Positions 36,793-50,900 are shown, numbered from the stretch's first letter. The stretch is 64,000 bases of DNA from Antedon bifida (GCA_963402885.1 OY727093.1:27651409-27715408); one strand, 5' to 3'. Translations and numbers: made by a program. Notes: a model not told the origin generated them from the letters alone.

Positions 36793-37004
36793 AGGCAATC
36801 TAACAACAAGATGCTGAGCTCACCTTGCCAAGATATCAACTTGTAATAGTCCTTTGATCTTATGATTGGCTGCGACAAATTCATTCTAGTTGCGGTTTCA
36901 GTACCAAGTACATTATTCTCCAGTTTCTCTTTATAGGGTCGTGTCGCAACCACCGAAGAATCCTTTGATCTAACTGAGCTCAGTATCCTGCTGTTAGATT
37001 ACCT
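36793..37004 (-). mobile_element. MITE, family 'aggcaatctaacaac', second copy
   Basis: Terminal inverted repeats of about 25 bp (aggcaatctaacaacaagat against the reverse complement of atcctgctgttagattacct). Matches the 15731-15956 copy in reverse orientation over its length. Confidence 0.8.
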
Positions 37005-37539
37005 ATTTTTACATCTGTCAATACATTTTAAATGTATGACAATAAATCCTAACATATTGTAATGTATACTTGTTTTTAGTCAAATTTTGTTGGATTTTTT
37101 TTTTCTATTATATTTTCAACATTTTTATTTGTTGATATAACTGGTTACTATGGCTCTATAAGAGATTAATAACACAATGTTATTTCTTTTAAATTGTTTT
37201 GATCTTTGTCTCCTGTGTATATTCATTGTGTTTTATCTGTAATTGTTTCTGTAATGCTGAAATAAATTGAATGTGCATATTACCGCATAATTGAATTTTG
37301 AATTAAGTAAGTTAATATATTTTGGTCATTTTTCGAATTGACATGCTCAGAATCACGTAATCTGTTCTGCGCATGTTACCTCAATACTAAGAAAGTCGAT
37401 ATTTTGGTTATTTCAGTTAATCCCTGTACTATTTTAATTTCGAAAAAAATCCCCGTACTACAGTAGGAACAATTTTCGAAAAATGTACAAAGAATTTTAT
37501 TACCTCAATACATAATTACAGTATTTATTCAAATAAACC

Positions 37540-38040
37540 ATCCGCTTTGAATAAACATCTCCCTGTGATAAACGCCCCTATAGAACATCATTCTGAATAA
37601 ACTTCCCTCGCGAATAAACGCCACAGGGCCTTTACTTATTTCCTGGAGTAAACGCCCCCCCCCCCCCCCCCATAAATTACAATACATATAAATAACAATT
37701 TATATTAAATACATTCTATTTGTAGTAGAATTCATTGATTAACATGATCTACAATTTACCGAAGCATTTTGGTACAATTTTTACTGTGTTATCACTCAAT
37801 ATAATTAACCTATATTTGCACTGATTATGTTTAAATAATATAGTATAAAACTGACTCCAAATAACGAAAGGCAAGCCATGATTCAACGTTTCGATCTTTA
37901 TTTGATCATAATCAGGAATGATGTAAAATAAAGATCGATGTTAATTGTGTTGTATTTTTTCAAATCTATGGGGTATTTATTTGTTACCATATTACTCCCA
38001 AAAAAATAAACGTCTCCCTCGAATAGAATAAATATGGTAA
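37540..38040. repeat. 'AATAAACGCC' repeat fragment with a 17-base poly-C tract
   Basis: Several 'ataaacgcc'-like words occur between 37545 and 37660, ending in a run of 17 C at 37655-37671, with a related 'ataaacgtctccctcgaa' piece near 38005. Probably an interrupted, eroded repeat. The C-run length in the assembly may be unreliable. Confidence 0.5.
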
Positions 38041-38264
38041 TTCAATACTTTGGGTAGTTTTCGATTAACAATTAACACGCGCAAAATAACATATTTTCTC
38101 CGCATGTTCTCAATACATAATTTAGTAAGTTAATATTTCGGTAATTTTTCGAAAAAATCCTGGTATACAGTACAGAGAATTTTTCGCTACAATTGACAAG
38201 TGCAAAATCACATACATGTTACCTCAATATATCATTCTATAAGTCGATATTTCGGAAAATTTTC

Positions 38265-40910
38265 GAAAAATCCCCAAAATATTTAAAATTCAATTATTTT
38301 GCGATAATATGGCTATATATGCACATATATTGCTTTGTATTGTCTTATAGAGCCATATTAACCAGTTTTGTCGATAAATAAAAAGGTCGATATTTAGCAA
38401 ATTTTTGAAAAAATCCCTGTACTATAGTACAGGGATTTTTTCGAAAAATGCCCAAAATATCGACTTTTTAAAATTCAATTATTTTGCGATAATATGGCTA
38501 TATATGCACATATATTGCTTTGTATTGTCTTATAGAGCCATATTAACCAGTTTTGTAGAAAAATAAAAAGGTCGATATTTAGCCAATTTTGGAAAAAATC
38601 CCTGTACTATAAGTACAGGGATTTTTTCGAAAAATGCCCAAAATATCGACTTTTTAAAATTCAATTATTTTGCGATAATATGGCTATATATGCACATATA
38701 TTGCTTTGTATTGTCTTATAGAGCCATATTAACCAGTTTTGTCGATAAATAAAAAGGTCGATATTTAGCCAATTTTTGAAAAAATCCGTGTACTATAGTA
38801 CAGGGATTTTTTCGAAAAATGCCCAAAATATCGACTTTTTAAAATTCAATTATTTTGCGATAATATGGCTATATATGCACATATATTGCTTTGTATTGTC
38901 TTATAGAGCCATATTAACCAGTTTTGTCGATAAATAAAAAGGTCGATATTTAGCCAATTTTTGAAAAAATCCCTGTACTATAGTACAGGGATTTTTTCGA
39001 AAAATGCCCAAAATATCGACTTTTTAAAATTCAATTATATTGCGATAATATGGCTATATATGCACATATATTGCTTTGTATCATCTTATAGAGCCATATT
39101 AACCAGTTTTGTCGAAAAATAAAAAGGTCGATATTTAGCCAATTTTTGAAAAAATCCCTGTACTATAGTACAGGGATTTTTTCGAAAAATGTCTAAAATA
39201 TCGACTTTTTAAAATTCAATTATTTTGAGATTATATGGCTATATATGCACATATATTGCTTTGTATCATCTTATAGAGCCATATTAACCAGTTTTGTCGA
39301 AAAATAAAAAGGTCGATATTTAGCCAATTTTGGAAAAAATCCGTGTACTATAGTACAGGGATTTTTTCGAAAAATGCCCAAAATATCGACTTTTTAAAAT
39401 TCAATTATTTTGCGATAATATGGCTATATATGCACATATATTGCTTTGTATCATCTTATAGAGCCATATTAACCAGTTTTGTCGAAAAATAAAAAGGTCG
39501 ATATTTAGCCAATTTCTGAAAAAATCCCTGTACTATATAGTACAGGAATTTTTTCGAAAAATGCCCAAAATATCGACTTTTTAAAATTCAATTATTTTGC
39601 GATAATATGGCTATATATGCACATATATTGCTTTGTATCATCTTATAGAGCCATATTAACCAGTTTTGTCGAAAAATAAAAAGGTCGATATTTAGCCAAT
39701 TTTGGAAAAAATCCCTGTACTATAGTACAGGGATTTTTTCGAAAAATGCCCAAAATATCGACTTTTTAAAATTCAATTATTTTGCGATAATATGGCTATA
39801 TATGCACATATATTGCTTTGTATCATCTAATAGTGCCATATTAACCAGTTTTGTCGAAAAATAAAAAGGTCGATATTTAGCCAATTTTGGAAAAAATCCC
39901 TGTACTATAGTACAGGGATTTTTTCGAAAAATTCCCAAAATATCGACTTTTTAAAATTCAATTATTTTGCGATAATATGGCTATATATGCACATATATTG
40001 CTTTGTATCATCTTATAGAGCCATATTAACCAGTTTTGTCGAAAAATAAAAAGGTCGATATTTAGCCAATTTTTGAAAAAATCCCTGTACTATAGTACAG
40101 GGATTTTTTCGAAAAATGTCCAAAATATCTACTTTTTAAAATTCAATTATTTTGAGATAATATGGCTATATATGCACATATATTGCTTTGTATCATCTTA
40201 TAGAGCCATATTAACCAGTTTTGTCGAAAAATAAAAAGGTCGATATTTAGCCAATTTTTGAAAAAATCCCTGTACTATAGTACAGGGATTTTTTCGAAAA
40301 ATGTCCAAAATATCTACTTTTTAAAATTCAATTATTTTGAGATAATATGGCTATATATGCACATATATTGCTTTGTATCATCTTATAGAGCCATATTAAC
40401 CAGTTTTGTCGAAAAATAAAAAGGTCGATATTTAGCCGATTTTGGAAAAAATCCCTGTACTATAGTACAGGGATTTTTTCGAAAAATGCCCAAAATATCG
40501 ACTTTTTAAAATTCAATTATTTTGAGATAATATGGCTATATATGCACATATATTGCTTTGTATCATCTTATAGAGCCATATTAACCAGTTTTGTCGAAAA
40601 ATAAAAAGGTCGATATTTAGCCAATTTTGGAAAAAATCCCTGTACTATAATAGTACAGGGATTTTTTTCGAAAAATTTAAATTTTTTTAAAATTCAATTA
40701 TTTTGCGATAATATGGCTATATATGCACATATATTGTTTTGTATCATCTTATAGAGCCATATTAACCAGTTTTGTCGAAAAATAAAAAGGTCGATATTTA
40801 GCCAATTTTGGAAAAAATCCCTGTACTAGTACAGGGATTTTTTCGAAAAATGCCCAAAATATCAACTTTTTAAAATTCAATTATTTTGCGATAATATGGC
40901 TATATATACA
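38265..40910. repeat. Palindromic satellite, unit about 185 bp, about 14 units
   Basis: The marker gcgataatatggctatatat recurs every 184-186 bases (38301, 38486, 38672 ...) up to about 40890, as gagataatat in some units. Each unit holds a perfect palindrome around CCCTGTACTATAGTACAGGG, extended by A6/T6 blocks and by outer 'gtcgatatt'/'aatatcgac' arms, and a second dyad 'taatatggct'/'agccatatta'. Diverged single pieces occur upstream (37311-37500, 38050-38260). No coding frame. Confidence 0.95.
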
Positions 40911-42381
40911 CATATATATATATAGACATAATTGGCATAATATGATACTGGACAAATATTGTATAGATACAATACCGAGAATCGGCTACTGAAACTGACA
41001 ACTTACACAATAGAATAATCGACTATAACAAGGTGTATCACACATGTAACATTTACTTTAGTTCATATAGTAGCTTAAAGGTACAAAATGCATTACAGTA
41101 TAATAGCTATCTACACAGAAGCACACGCAAAGAATAAACATTATTGTGAGGCTATTGGTACGGTTGACCAGTCATGTGAATTAAGGTTTTCTATCACCGG
41201 TCGACCATGCATTTAAAACTAGTATTGTCTATCAACACGGTTGATCGTGCCGATGTTACTATTAATTGGTGTAGAGGATATCGACTAAAAAGGAATTGGC
41301 ACACAGTCGACTGTATCGATAGAAAATAATAAAAATCCACTTCGACATTACTGTTTCAAATTCTTAAAGAACGTTTTATCTAATTTAATATAACGTTAGA
41401 TTAATTTAAAAATTGTTTTCAATGTTCTACAGAATGAAAACACTAGAAATATCAAATACACGCATCGAAATGGGCCTCAAGTTTCATACTGTGACTCTTT
41501 TTAAAACTATATTTATTATTATTATTATTATTCAAACATTTTTTATAGTAGCATTTTTATTTGTCTGTAGGGCTTAACATAAAAATATTTTTTCAAGAAA
41601 TGTTAAATGACTTAGAAGAAAGTGATGATTTTCGTCTTTGTGTTGAACTTAAAAAGTTAAAAAAAATTTAGTTAAATAATATCTATATGCATTAAACTTT
41701 AAAAACAATTGGTAAAATGGACTAATTGGTAAACAACGATGACAAATGATAATTTAATAATTACAATAAATTAAAAAGTATAAAATTACCAATTACAGAA
41801 AATATTATTATTACCTACTTTATATATTTCTTAGAATATCACAAATAACATTTAAAAAACGTGTAAAATCCTACCAATAAAATTAATTAATTGGAATATA
41901 TTTAATTATGTTATTGATGTGTTCAATTAAATTTTTTTAAAGTGATATAAAAGTAAGTCAGAAAAGATAGAAAGAGATTCAGACGGTGGGTGTCAGAACT
42001 AGCAAAATAAAAAATATTATAATTATTTTAATTAAATTAATTAATAATTTAAGAGGGTAATAATTATAACTTGATTAAACTGTAGATTTGAGGAACTATG
42101 TATTATAATATAAATATTTGCAATACTATTAAAACGTTTGATCATAAGCAGCTGGATTGTTCAAAATATTAATGGCACATCACAGTAAGACGATGTGTAT
42201 TAGGTCTGAAAAACAGCCAACTCTAGCTATTGTATCTAGACAATTACCATGATACAGTGTATAACAGGAGAAAATGTCATAATTGATTAATAGTAGTTTA
42301 ACAATAACAGAATTGTGATATGGACATAAATAATGCAATAAATTAAGCAAGAATAGGGTACACAAACAATTGGTGTAGTGT
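40911..42381. other. AT-rich non-coding stretch
   Basis: A loosely duplicated block with 'ctatcaccggtcgacc' and 'ctatcaacacggttgatc' lies at 41155-41310. Otherwise no gene or repeat boundary is supported. Confidence 0.4.
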
Positions 42382-42668
42382 ATGTACCATGCATGGTGTA
42401 GGTACCATGAATGTTGTATGTACCATGCATGTTGTATGTACCATGAATGGTGTATGTACCATGCATGGTGTATGTACCATGCATGGTGTATGTACCATGA
42501 ATGGTGTATGTACCATGCATGGTGTATGTACCATGAATGGTGTAGGTACCATGAATGGTGTAGGTACCATGCATGGTGTAGGTACCATGAATGGTATATG
42601 TACCATGAATGGTGTATGTACCATGAATGGTGTATGTACCATGAATGGTGTAGGTACCATGAATGGTA
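42382..42668. repeat. 18-bp minisatellite, about 16 units
   Basis: The unit taccatgaatggtgtatg alternates with variants (ccatgcatgg instead of ccatgaatgg, gtaggta instead of gtatgta). Because 18 is a multiple of three and the unit has no stop in several frames, long frames appear on both strands; these are by-products. Confidence 0.95.
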
Positions 42669-43399
42669 TTTAAATTTGGCAGACCAATTACATAATATGC
42701 TAAATCAGCAACATCTGATAGAAGGTCTAGAAGTTTTGTTAATAGAGTAGGCCTACCTATCTTCTTGAGGTGGAAATACAATTTTGAAATTAGGGACATA
42801 TAACACACAGAAATCAAGTATAGGATAGAGACGGAAAAAAAATTCGAAAAATTCTGATTCTGACTATAAAGGATTTCTGGTGCATTTTCATTCTGCTATC
42901 ATGGAAAAATAAATGTAGCAAACAACTTTCAATAAATGTTGACCCTATTAGCTAATAGTTCCTTTTTTGGTATAGAAAATATGAATACATATTGTGACAT
43001 CATCGTTGTTACTACAGACGAAATTACTAAACACAGAAATGACTAATGGAAGCCTAAACACCGGGTTTCAAAATAGTACTGACAAATATCTTAATTACGA
43101 GCTACAGACTGACAAAGAGCATAGTGTGCTACAGTAAGTTGGATAATTTGTGGTAGTTGAGCCTTGCTGTGAAATTTGTATATATAAGCCTATATGTGTG
43201 ATGAATGGCTTGTACTGCCAGAAAGTTCTGCTAATTTTTCTGGCTGTTTTTTCTTATTTTATTTTGTATCTCTATTAGTTTCAGCCACTGATACCCACAG
43301 CATTGTCATTTGTTCAGTAATTTGCCTTTGGATTTATATATATATATGTGTGAAAATAGTTATCAAATCCGCACAGACAAAATGCTAGGCAATTGTTTC

Positions 43400-43608
43400 C
43401 CATCAGGTTAAGGCAGAAATCGTGAATAATTCATTATGGCCCTGAGTTCGATGCCCATCAACATCATCCATGTTTTCATTTCAATAGTTGAGATTATTTG
43501 GAGGGTTAGGTTCACTCATATTTAGGAAATAGGTCAGGTATTTTTTAATTCTTTATAATAAAATCTAGGCTCGTAAGTTATTTATGATTTCTACCTTAAC
43601 CTGATAGG
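43400..43608. mobile_element. MITE-like element with about 33-bp inverted ends
   Basis: Left ccatcaggttaaggcagaaa, right (as reverse complement) ctatcaggttaaggtagaaa, the match continuing for about ten more bases. Roughly 209 bp, non-coding. Confidence 0.6.
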
Positions 43609-44998
43609 AAAAAAATAATGTATCCAGACAGATTGATGATCAGTGAACTATGGATAATTGAGTCATTTCTTCAATGCCCCCACAACAGTTATAAAACTTT
43701 TCTATATAATGTTATTTTAACACTGAGGGAAGAGGGGAGAAATTTGGGAATATACTTGTAGTTTGGTAATTTATAAGTGCATAATATAATTAATTAAAAC
43801 AATACGTCTTTTCTGTACATTATCATCAATATTATTACATAATAAGTTTATCTATAGCAGTTAAAATTGTATTCCACGGTGTGTTACATTATGTCAACAA
43901 TGGCAAAAAAAATGTTTAAACAACAGACTTGGCTACAGCACGTACAATATGCAAAATATACGTATTGCAGCATATAATACACAACCTATACACTTATTTG
44001 TACAAATTTCCAATTGTTTTTTGCTACCAAATTCTTTCGGACACTGGTGCGAAACTGGACGATGATATGGACGACAATTTATATTACAGAACGTTATTTT
44101 ACAGCGCCAGAAAAAAAAAACTGGCAAGGAATTATATTTTTAACTTGGTTCCTTCCTAATTTGGTTTATTGCACATGGAGACCTAAAGCAATAGCATTCT
44201 AATTATATTCATATTTTCAGTTATAACGTATTGTTCCCAACAACAGTTTTCAAACGTTTTTTAGGAATTTACTAAACAGAGCCATGATTCAAACATGTGA
44301 ACAAATTTTCAAGGTATTACACAACACATTTTCAGATGAGAGATGGCTCGCTGGCTGGTTCATACCAATTAATGTTTCCAACAACCTTTGATACAGCAAG
44401 AGCCCTTCATTGTAAGGGGACAACCATATTAAGGGGAGATTTTCATATTAAACAAACAAGGGACAATATTATGCTATGGTTGACCCCTATAGGGACACCT
44501 TCGCTACATAATAATGCCAGGGTGTCCCATAAATTGGGTTAGCCATAGTGTTCAAACATACAGTATTGTCCTTTGTTAGTTTCACTGCAGAAGTATCCCT
44601 TTAACAGGAGTGTTCCCATAGGAGATGTTCTAAATTTTAACACTACAGGTAACTCCCTATTCAAGGAACATCACCTTAATAGGGATGTCTACTGCATATA
44701 AAGTTGATATGGTAATACAACAGAGCACATGTACAAGCGCTGTTAAATCATGGCCCTTGATCAAGAATTGGTTATCGCAACAATAACCTTGATGTTGGAA
44801 TTTAGTGTTGTGGCCTACAATAGCCAGCTACTAGACCTCCAACAACCACACACAAGCAGTCAAAAAGACCATAACCAGGCTCTCCACTCTAACCCTGCCT
44901 AAAACGACACTGCCAATCCTCGAATCATCACAGAGCGATACGCAAGTATCTTGACTGCTTCCGTGAATACGGACGTATATCATCAAGTTTACGAGATG
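43609..44998. other. Region 3' of cyclin Y, with an unclassified repeat-like part
   Basis: Probably contains the cyclin Y 3' UTR (minus strand). The part at 44380-44700 ('aaggggacaac', 'ttaaggggag', 'caagggacaat', 'cagggtgtccc') has the wording of a dispersed repeat, but no ends were found. Confidence 0.3.
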
Positions 44999-47900
44999 TC
45001 ATGACAAGATGGCTGCCTTAAATCGTGGTGTAATTGCGTCAGCACTTTGAGAACGAGGGAGTTGTACGCCTATTTCTTGTAGTTTATCTTCGCATAATCT
45101 TGAAATTGCCTACAAAAACAACCAACAAATTTAATTGTCTCTAGTTATAAATCAAAATTTTAAAAAGACCTTGAATTTTTTTTTCATAAACATGTTAATA
45201 CTGTTGGTTTGTTTGTTGAAACTTCATACCTCTAATTTCATGGCACGCTCTTTGGTTAATGATTCCACTGGAAAATGCAGATCGTTTAATTCAGCCAAGG
45301 TTCGGAGGTCAAAGTAATACTTAGCGTACACGCTCGATGGAACATTTATGTTAAATTGAAGAAGCTCTAAAAACTGCCTTTCTAGTTCATTCCTAAAAAT
45401 AAAAGACATAAATTAGATCAAGTTAAAAATAAAGTTTTTTTGTCCTTGCATGCATCTTACTTTATTCTTGCATCCTCACTCATAAACATCTAACCTCAAA
45501 ATAAAATCATACTTCATTGCAGTAAAACAATGTAGTTACTGCAGTAATCATTTTGACATGTTAAGCATCTCCAGATTATCCATTAATATCCGTCATCTAA
45601 TCGCATAAAGGGCTATGTCAATATAAGGGACACATACACAGGTTGCTGTTTTTGTTAAATTGGTTTGGTTACAGGATAAACATGTGGGAATTATCAAATA
45701 TTGTAAAATCTTACGATGGACCAATACTGCATGCTTGCATAAACACCTAAAAGAGTTGGCTCACAGCCTCCATACACAAAAATACATAACCTATTTTTTG
45801 TGGCCTAGTGTTTAGCTTATTTTCCAATCTATGTGAAAAGGTATATTTTTGATGTACTAGAATTTTATTTTCAATGATCAACTCATCTACACTGACTAAT
45901 TATAATGCATAAATAATAGATTATAAAAAGTAAACAAAATGCTAGAGAGTACCAGCAATACTAAACAAGAGCAGTGAAGTGTACGGAGTACTGTAGGCCG
46001 GACCTACATTTACATGTGGTTTCGTAAATTCCAGGCTGATCTTATATTGACTGCCCAACAACTAAGGCCACAGTAATGTTTTGTTTACCAATACAAAGAG
46101 GCCTAAATACAAACTTGAAATGACTGAATGAATAAAAAAAATACACAAAACAACATACTATTTAAATTTGTTATCATCAATTATTTCCCATTGTTTTCGA
46201 TTTAATTGTTTTCATCCCTTTGAGACATTGAGCAATGCTTGTGGTTTCCGTAACAAAGTAATGGCAAGGTTGTTAGCCCAACATAGTGATTACCGAAATG
46301 GGCTGAAATAGACCAGTACACCAGAGTAATGCGCTACTCGTTCCAAAAGACTTAATAGGTTCATGCATACAAATCAGATGTGTACACAGAACCTCTAGTT
46401 TCAAGCATTTATCCCAGAAGACTCCAGTATATAGTTAGCGAGTCAAATAGCCGAGCGGTTAAAGCAGGGGCGCCGTTTACCGTACCTAAAGAGCCAACAA
46501 CATCGGCAAGGGTTCGAGGCTGACTCGCTCCATGGTTCTGGTGGTGGAACAAGTCTTTTCGGATAAGGACTATAAACTGTAGGTCCAGTGTACACAGTTA
46601 TAACCTGTGTGCACTTTAAAGAACCCAGTTCATTATTCGAAAAGAGTAGGGGGGGTTACCCCGGTGAACTGGTTCACAAAATAGCCCCTGTATCAGGGGG
46701 ATTATCACCTATCTGATAGGACAGTGATTAATTCACTATTGGTAATCCTTGGCCACATTGCCTAAAGACATAAAATAAAAAAATAAAATATACTGTAGTA
46801 TCAAGGAGATAAATTGAACCTGTGCCGATATCATGGCTGTGGTTTTTAATACAGTTTAAAATTCAGTTTGTCATGGAAAGTCAGCCGTATGCTCTGGCTG
46901 TGGTTTGCAGCGCCCCAATCTAAACCACTTGGCCACTCCAATTGACATGGTTGTCTTTAAAATTCAGTTTGTTTGTGAAAAGTCAAACATGCTTTTCTTC
47001 ATTACACAAATAAGGGTACCAGCAGAATACGCTAGACAGAATAACTTACATGTCTTCAACTGTTAATTCTTTAAGTATCTGACAATAGTCTACATTCCAG
47101 ACAGCCTGGTCATCCCACACTTTTGACGCCAGAAGGATCGCCCCTAACACTGTCCGTTTCCAATTTGAAGGAATGATGTCGATTTCAGCATAAGTTAATA
47201 ACCGTTCTATGTACACCTACGAACAAATATTGTTTGGTTTTTAATTTAAATAAGAAATAAACACACATTTTTCAGCAAAAGCATTTTTACCAATTTCCTT
47301 ACGCCCTAATTTCCAAATTCTGGATCCCCCGCTCAAACACATACATTTTACACTACCAAACAAACTATGGAAGGACCAGTATAATGTATTTTTGTGTGTA
47401 TGTATATTTATGTTGCTATAGTTTTTATGCAATAATTTTGATACAGTAAGAATTTAAAGATGTATTGTCCCTCTGAAAAAATTGGATCAGAAAGAAAATG
47501 CATTTTGTCATTTTATAAGTGAAAAGATTATTGAACCAGAAATCCTTTAAAAGTTAGCGCATTCATTCATTTATATATTGAAAACAGTAGCAACACTGAC
47601 AAATCACTCATTATTAATTAGGGATAATTAGGATGTTTGAGAGTAGAAGTCCTACAACAGCCATTATGTAAAGGTCGAAAGTAAGATAGTAGCAAATTTA
47701 TAACAATTTTATGACATGACATAAAAATAGAACCTAATTATAAAGTAATAAAGAATTAACATGTAACTTATTGACAATTATCAATTGCATGGACAAAGGT
47801 TAATGCGAGAAGTGCATGATAAATGATAAGATAATATTTTAGATAACGTTTATAGACTGTTCAGTCATAGAATATAAATGCCTGGTTGTCACAAGTGACA

Positions 47901-50900
47901 TAAAGTTGTGTATATATTTTGCAAGTCATTCTTACTTTTCCTTTGTTTTCACTATTTGAACCTTTCTTTTGTTTTAGGAAGCTATTGTGTGAAGCCAGTG
48001 GAGCAGAGTTTTTGTGTTGCAGAGAAGGATTGTGTGGTGTTTGCTGATTGGAGGAGAGGTATAAGAGTTAAGTTAGTGTGTGAGTTGCTGATTGGTGGAG
48101 AAGGATAAGGTGGTGATATGTGGATAATTGAGGGAATTTTGAGGTAGATGGAAATTGAGAGGAGACAGAGAAGGAGGGCTATGTTATGTTAAGCCAGAAA
48201 GGGATAGGTGAATATTGATATGAGAAACTAAGACGTACAAGAGAAGAAGTAATTGAATTATGGTGATATAGAGCTGAAGCAGAAAGGAAATAAAGAGATA
48301 TACATGAAGTTAATAAATTGTGAGTTGGAGATAATTATGGTGATATAGAGCTGAAGCAGAAAGGAAATAAAGTGATATACATGAAGTTAATAAATTGTGA
48401 GTTGGAAGTAATACTATAAGGCTGTACTTAAATGTAGAACTGTTAATTGTTGAGATTACTGAGGATTAATTAAAATTGTGAATGTAAATTGACGGAAGAA
48501 ATAACTGTTGGAAACAGCAGAAGTTGTTGCATGTAAAGAATTGTTTGGAAATATTGAAGAGTAACTGGATTGATACTGATATTATTTTACGTGGAAAGGA
48601 GAAAGGAATAATTGGTCGGGGAGCGGATTGCAGTGCAGAACGACATTAAGAAACATTTTAACTTTATATTTGATTTATTTATATGTCAGAAAATAGGAAG
48701 AATTATAATTGATAATACAAGCAGAACGGGAGCAGAGGCGTGGGAGTTGTTTATTTGCAGAATCGCTTTAACTTTTATCTTTCTAATTTGTTTTTGTGTC
48801 AGCGTAGGAGAGAAGGCAAGAAGGAACGATATTGTGGACATTTATTATTGTTTAATTATTCATCTTGTGATATTATTGTATTTGAAAGGGGGGGTTTCGG
48901 GGATTTATTTAAAAATAAGAAGATTGTTGATATTTTGTTTGGAAGGATTGGGAAATTTTGGGAATTGCATAAAGTTGTGGGGAATAGGAATACGGTATCA
49001 TTGTTTGAGAATTGGTTGGGTTTTTTTGTGGGTTTTTTTTTGGGGTTTGAATTATAAAAGAAAGAATTGGTTGTCAAAGATTATTATTAAATTTTACTTT
49101 TTACATTTATATGTGTACGATTGTGGCTATTTACCGTTGTTCATCGTTGGTTACCGGCAATTACATGTCCGAAAGAGCCGTAATTGCGGCTGTGTGACAT
49201 TTATGGGGGCTCGTCCAGGAAATTTTGTAACCTAGCGTGAACATTGGTAGATGAAACAATTGTACGTGATTCTTGGATTGTTTATTTGCCATATTATTGG
49301 CATACTGTATACTTATATTGGATACTTATATATATATATTTTTTTTTTTCTTAAGAAATGGATCTCACTAAAATTGTTGACGCAGGAAAAGCGGAAGCTG
49401 CCAGAGAGAGAGAAGAGAGAGCACTAGAGAGAGAAGAGAGAAACAGGGAGAGAGAAGAAAAACAGCGAAACAGGGACAGGGAGAGAGAAGAAATGGAGCG
49501 AAACAGAGAGAGAGAGAAGAGAGGCACTAGAGAAGGAAGAGAGAGAGAGAAGAGAGGCACTAGAGAAGGAAGAGAGAGAGAGAAGAGAGGTATTAGAGAG
49601 GGACGAAGCAGAGAGAAAAAGAGCGAGTGAAGAAAAAGAGAGAGAAAACGAACAGGCCTATCTTATAGAAATGCGAAGGTTAGAAATCCAATTAGAACAA
49701 GAAAAGAATCGGGCACGGCCGGGTGGTAGAGTATTACCCAATCCTGAGTCACGGGTTAAGGCCAGTAAACCTAAATTACCCCCTTTCCATGATCGAACAG
49801 ATGACCTAGATGCCTATCTGAAAAGGTTTGAACGGTATGCGACTAGTCAGGAGTGGAAAGAAATTGAGTGGCCGGTTAACTTAAGTGCCCTACTAACTGG
49901 GAAGGCTCTCGAGGTTTATTCCAGGTTGTCGTCAGCTGAAGCTAACGATTACAAACTGTTGAAATTGGCTCTTCTAAAACGGTTTCAGTTAACCGCCGAT
50001 GGATTTCGACATAAGTTACGAACAGCTAAGCCCGAATACGGAGAAAGCGGCCCGCAATTTGCTGCGAGGATAAGCAATTATCTTGATAGGTGGATTGACC
50101 TAGCAGAGGGGGAAAAAACCTTTCAGGGGTTAAAAGATTTATTGCTGCGAGAGCAGTTTACCGATGGGTGTGGGAAGGACCTAGCTCTGTTCCTAAGGGA
50201 ACGTCAACCGAAAACGATACAAGCGATGGCTGAAATTGCGGAGCAATATTTGGAAGCTCGTGGGGGATTATTTGGTAAACCAATAGAGTTTAAACAAAAA
50301 GAGCCAAATTCTCCTCAACTCTCCTCTAATAATGTTCCCAGTACATCCTCATCACAAAGCCCTTCTAGTTTCCGTAGTCCAACTTGTTTTATATGTCATC
50401 GTGTAGGTCACCTAGCTAGAAATTGCAGAGCCTCAACTATGCATAAGCCAAACTCTCCTCCAAAATGTTACCGATGCTTAAAAACAGGACATATTGCCAG
50501 AAATTGTAGACAGGACGCCAACAGTTGCGCTGGGTTGTCTACTTCACCACAAACAGAGTCTGATTGCCAGAAATGTACAAAACAACACGAATGTAAAGCC
50601 AAAGAAGAAATTCCCGATGTGGGTGCCAGTATGGTTACGAAAATGTCAGAGTCTTTAAATCAATGTTGTATCAATAATGATGGTGATAAGGTCACTCTTC
50701 AATGTGGGCACTGTCTTCCAATTATGACAGCGGCTCTAAATAATTCAATTAGTAAAATGCCCGTTTATACAGGTTGTGTTGGGTCACGCTGCGTCTCTGT
50801 TCTTCGTGACAGTGGCTGTAGTGGGGTGGTTGTGAAGAAAGATCTTGTATCAGCCGAACAACTTACTGGTAAGGAGAAAACCTGTGTGCTGATTGATGGC

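Noticed and set aside
34203-40910. Regularly spaced repeats that look like CRISPR arrays at first sight
   Set aside because: Units are 165-190 bp with no unique spacers, and the window is clearly from an animal genome with spliced genes. They are satellites.
42287-42817. Long open frames on both strands across the minisatellite (for example 176 codons on the minus strand)
   Set aside because: They arise from an 18-bp unit without stops; the peptide is a simple repeat and has no splice or start context.
48612-49235. 207-codon plus-strand frame as a gene
   Set aside because: It lies within the left LTR and leader of the LTR element and has no known domain.
49351-49560. Minus-strand Ser/Leu-rich frame
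   Set aside because: It is the complement of the GA-rich start of gag in the LTR element, a composition effect.
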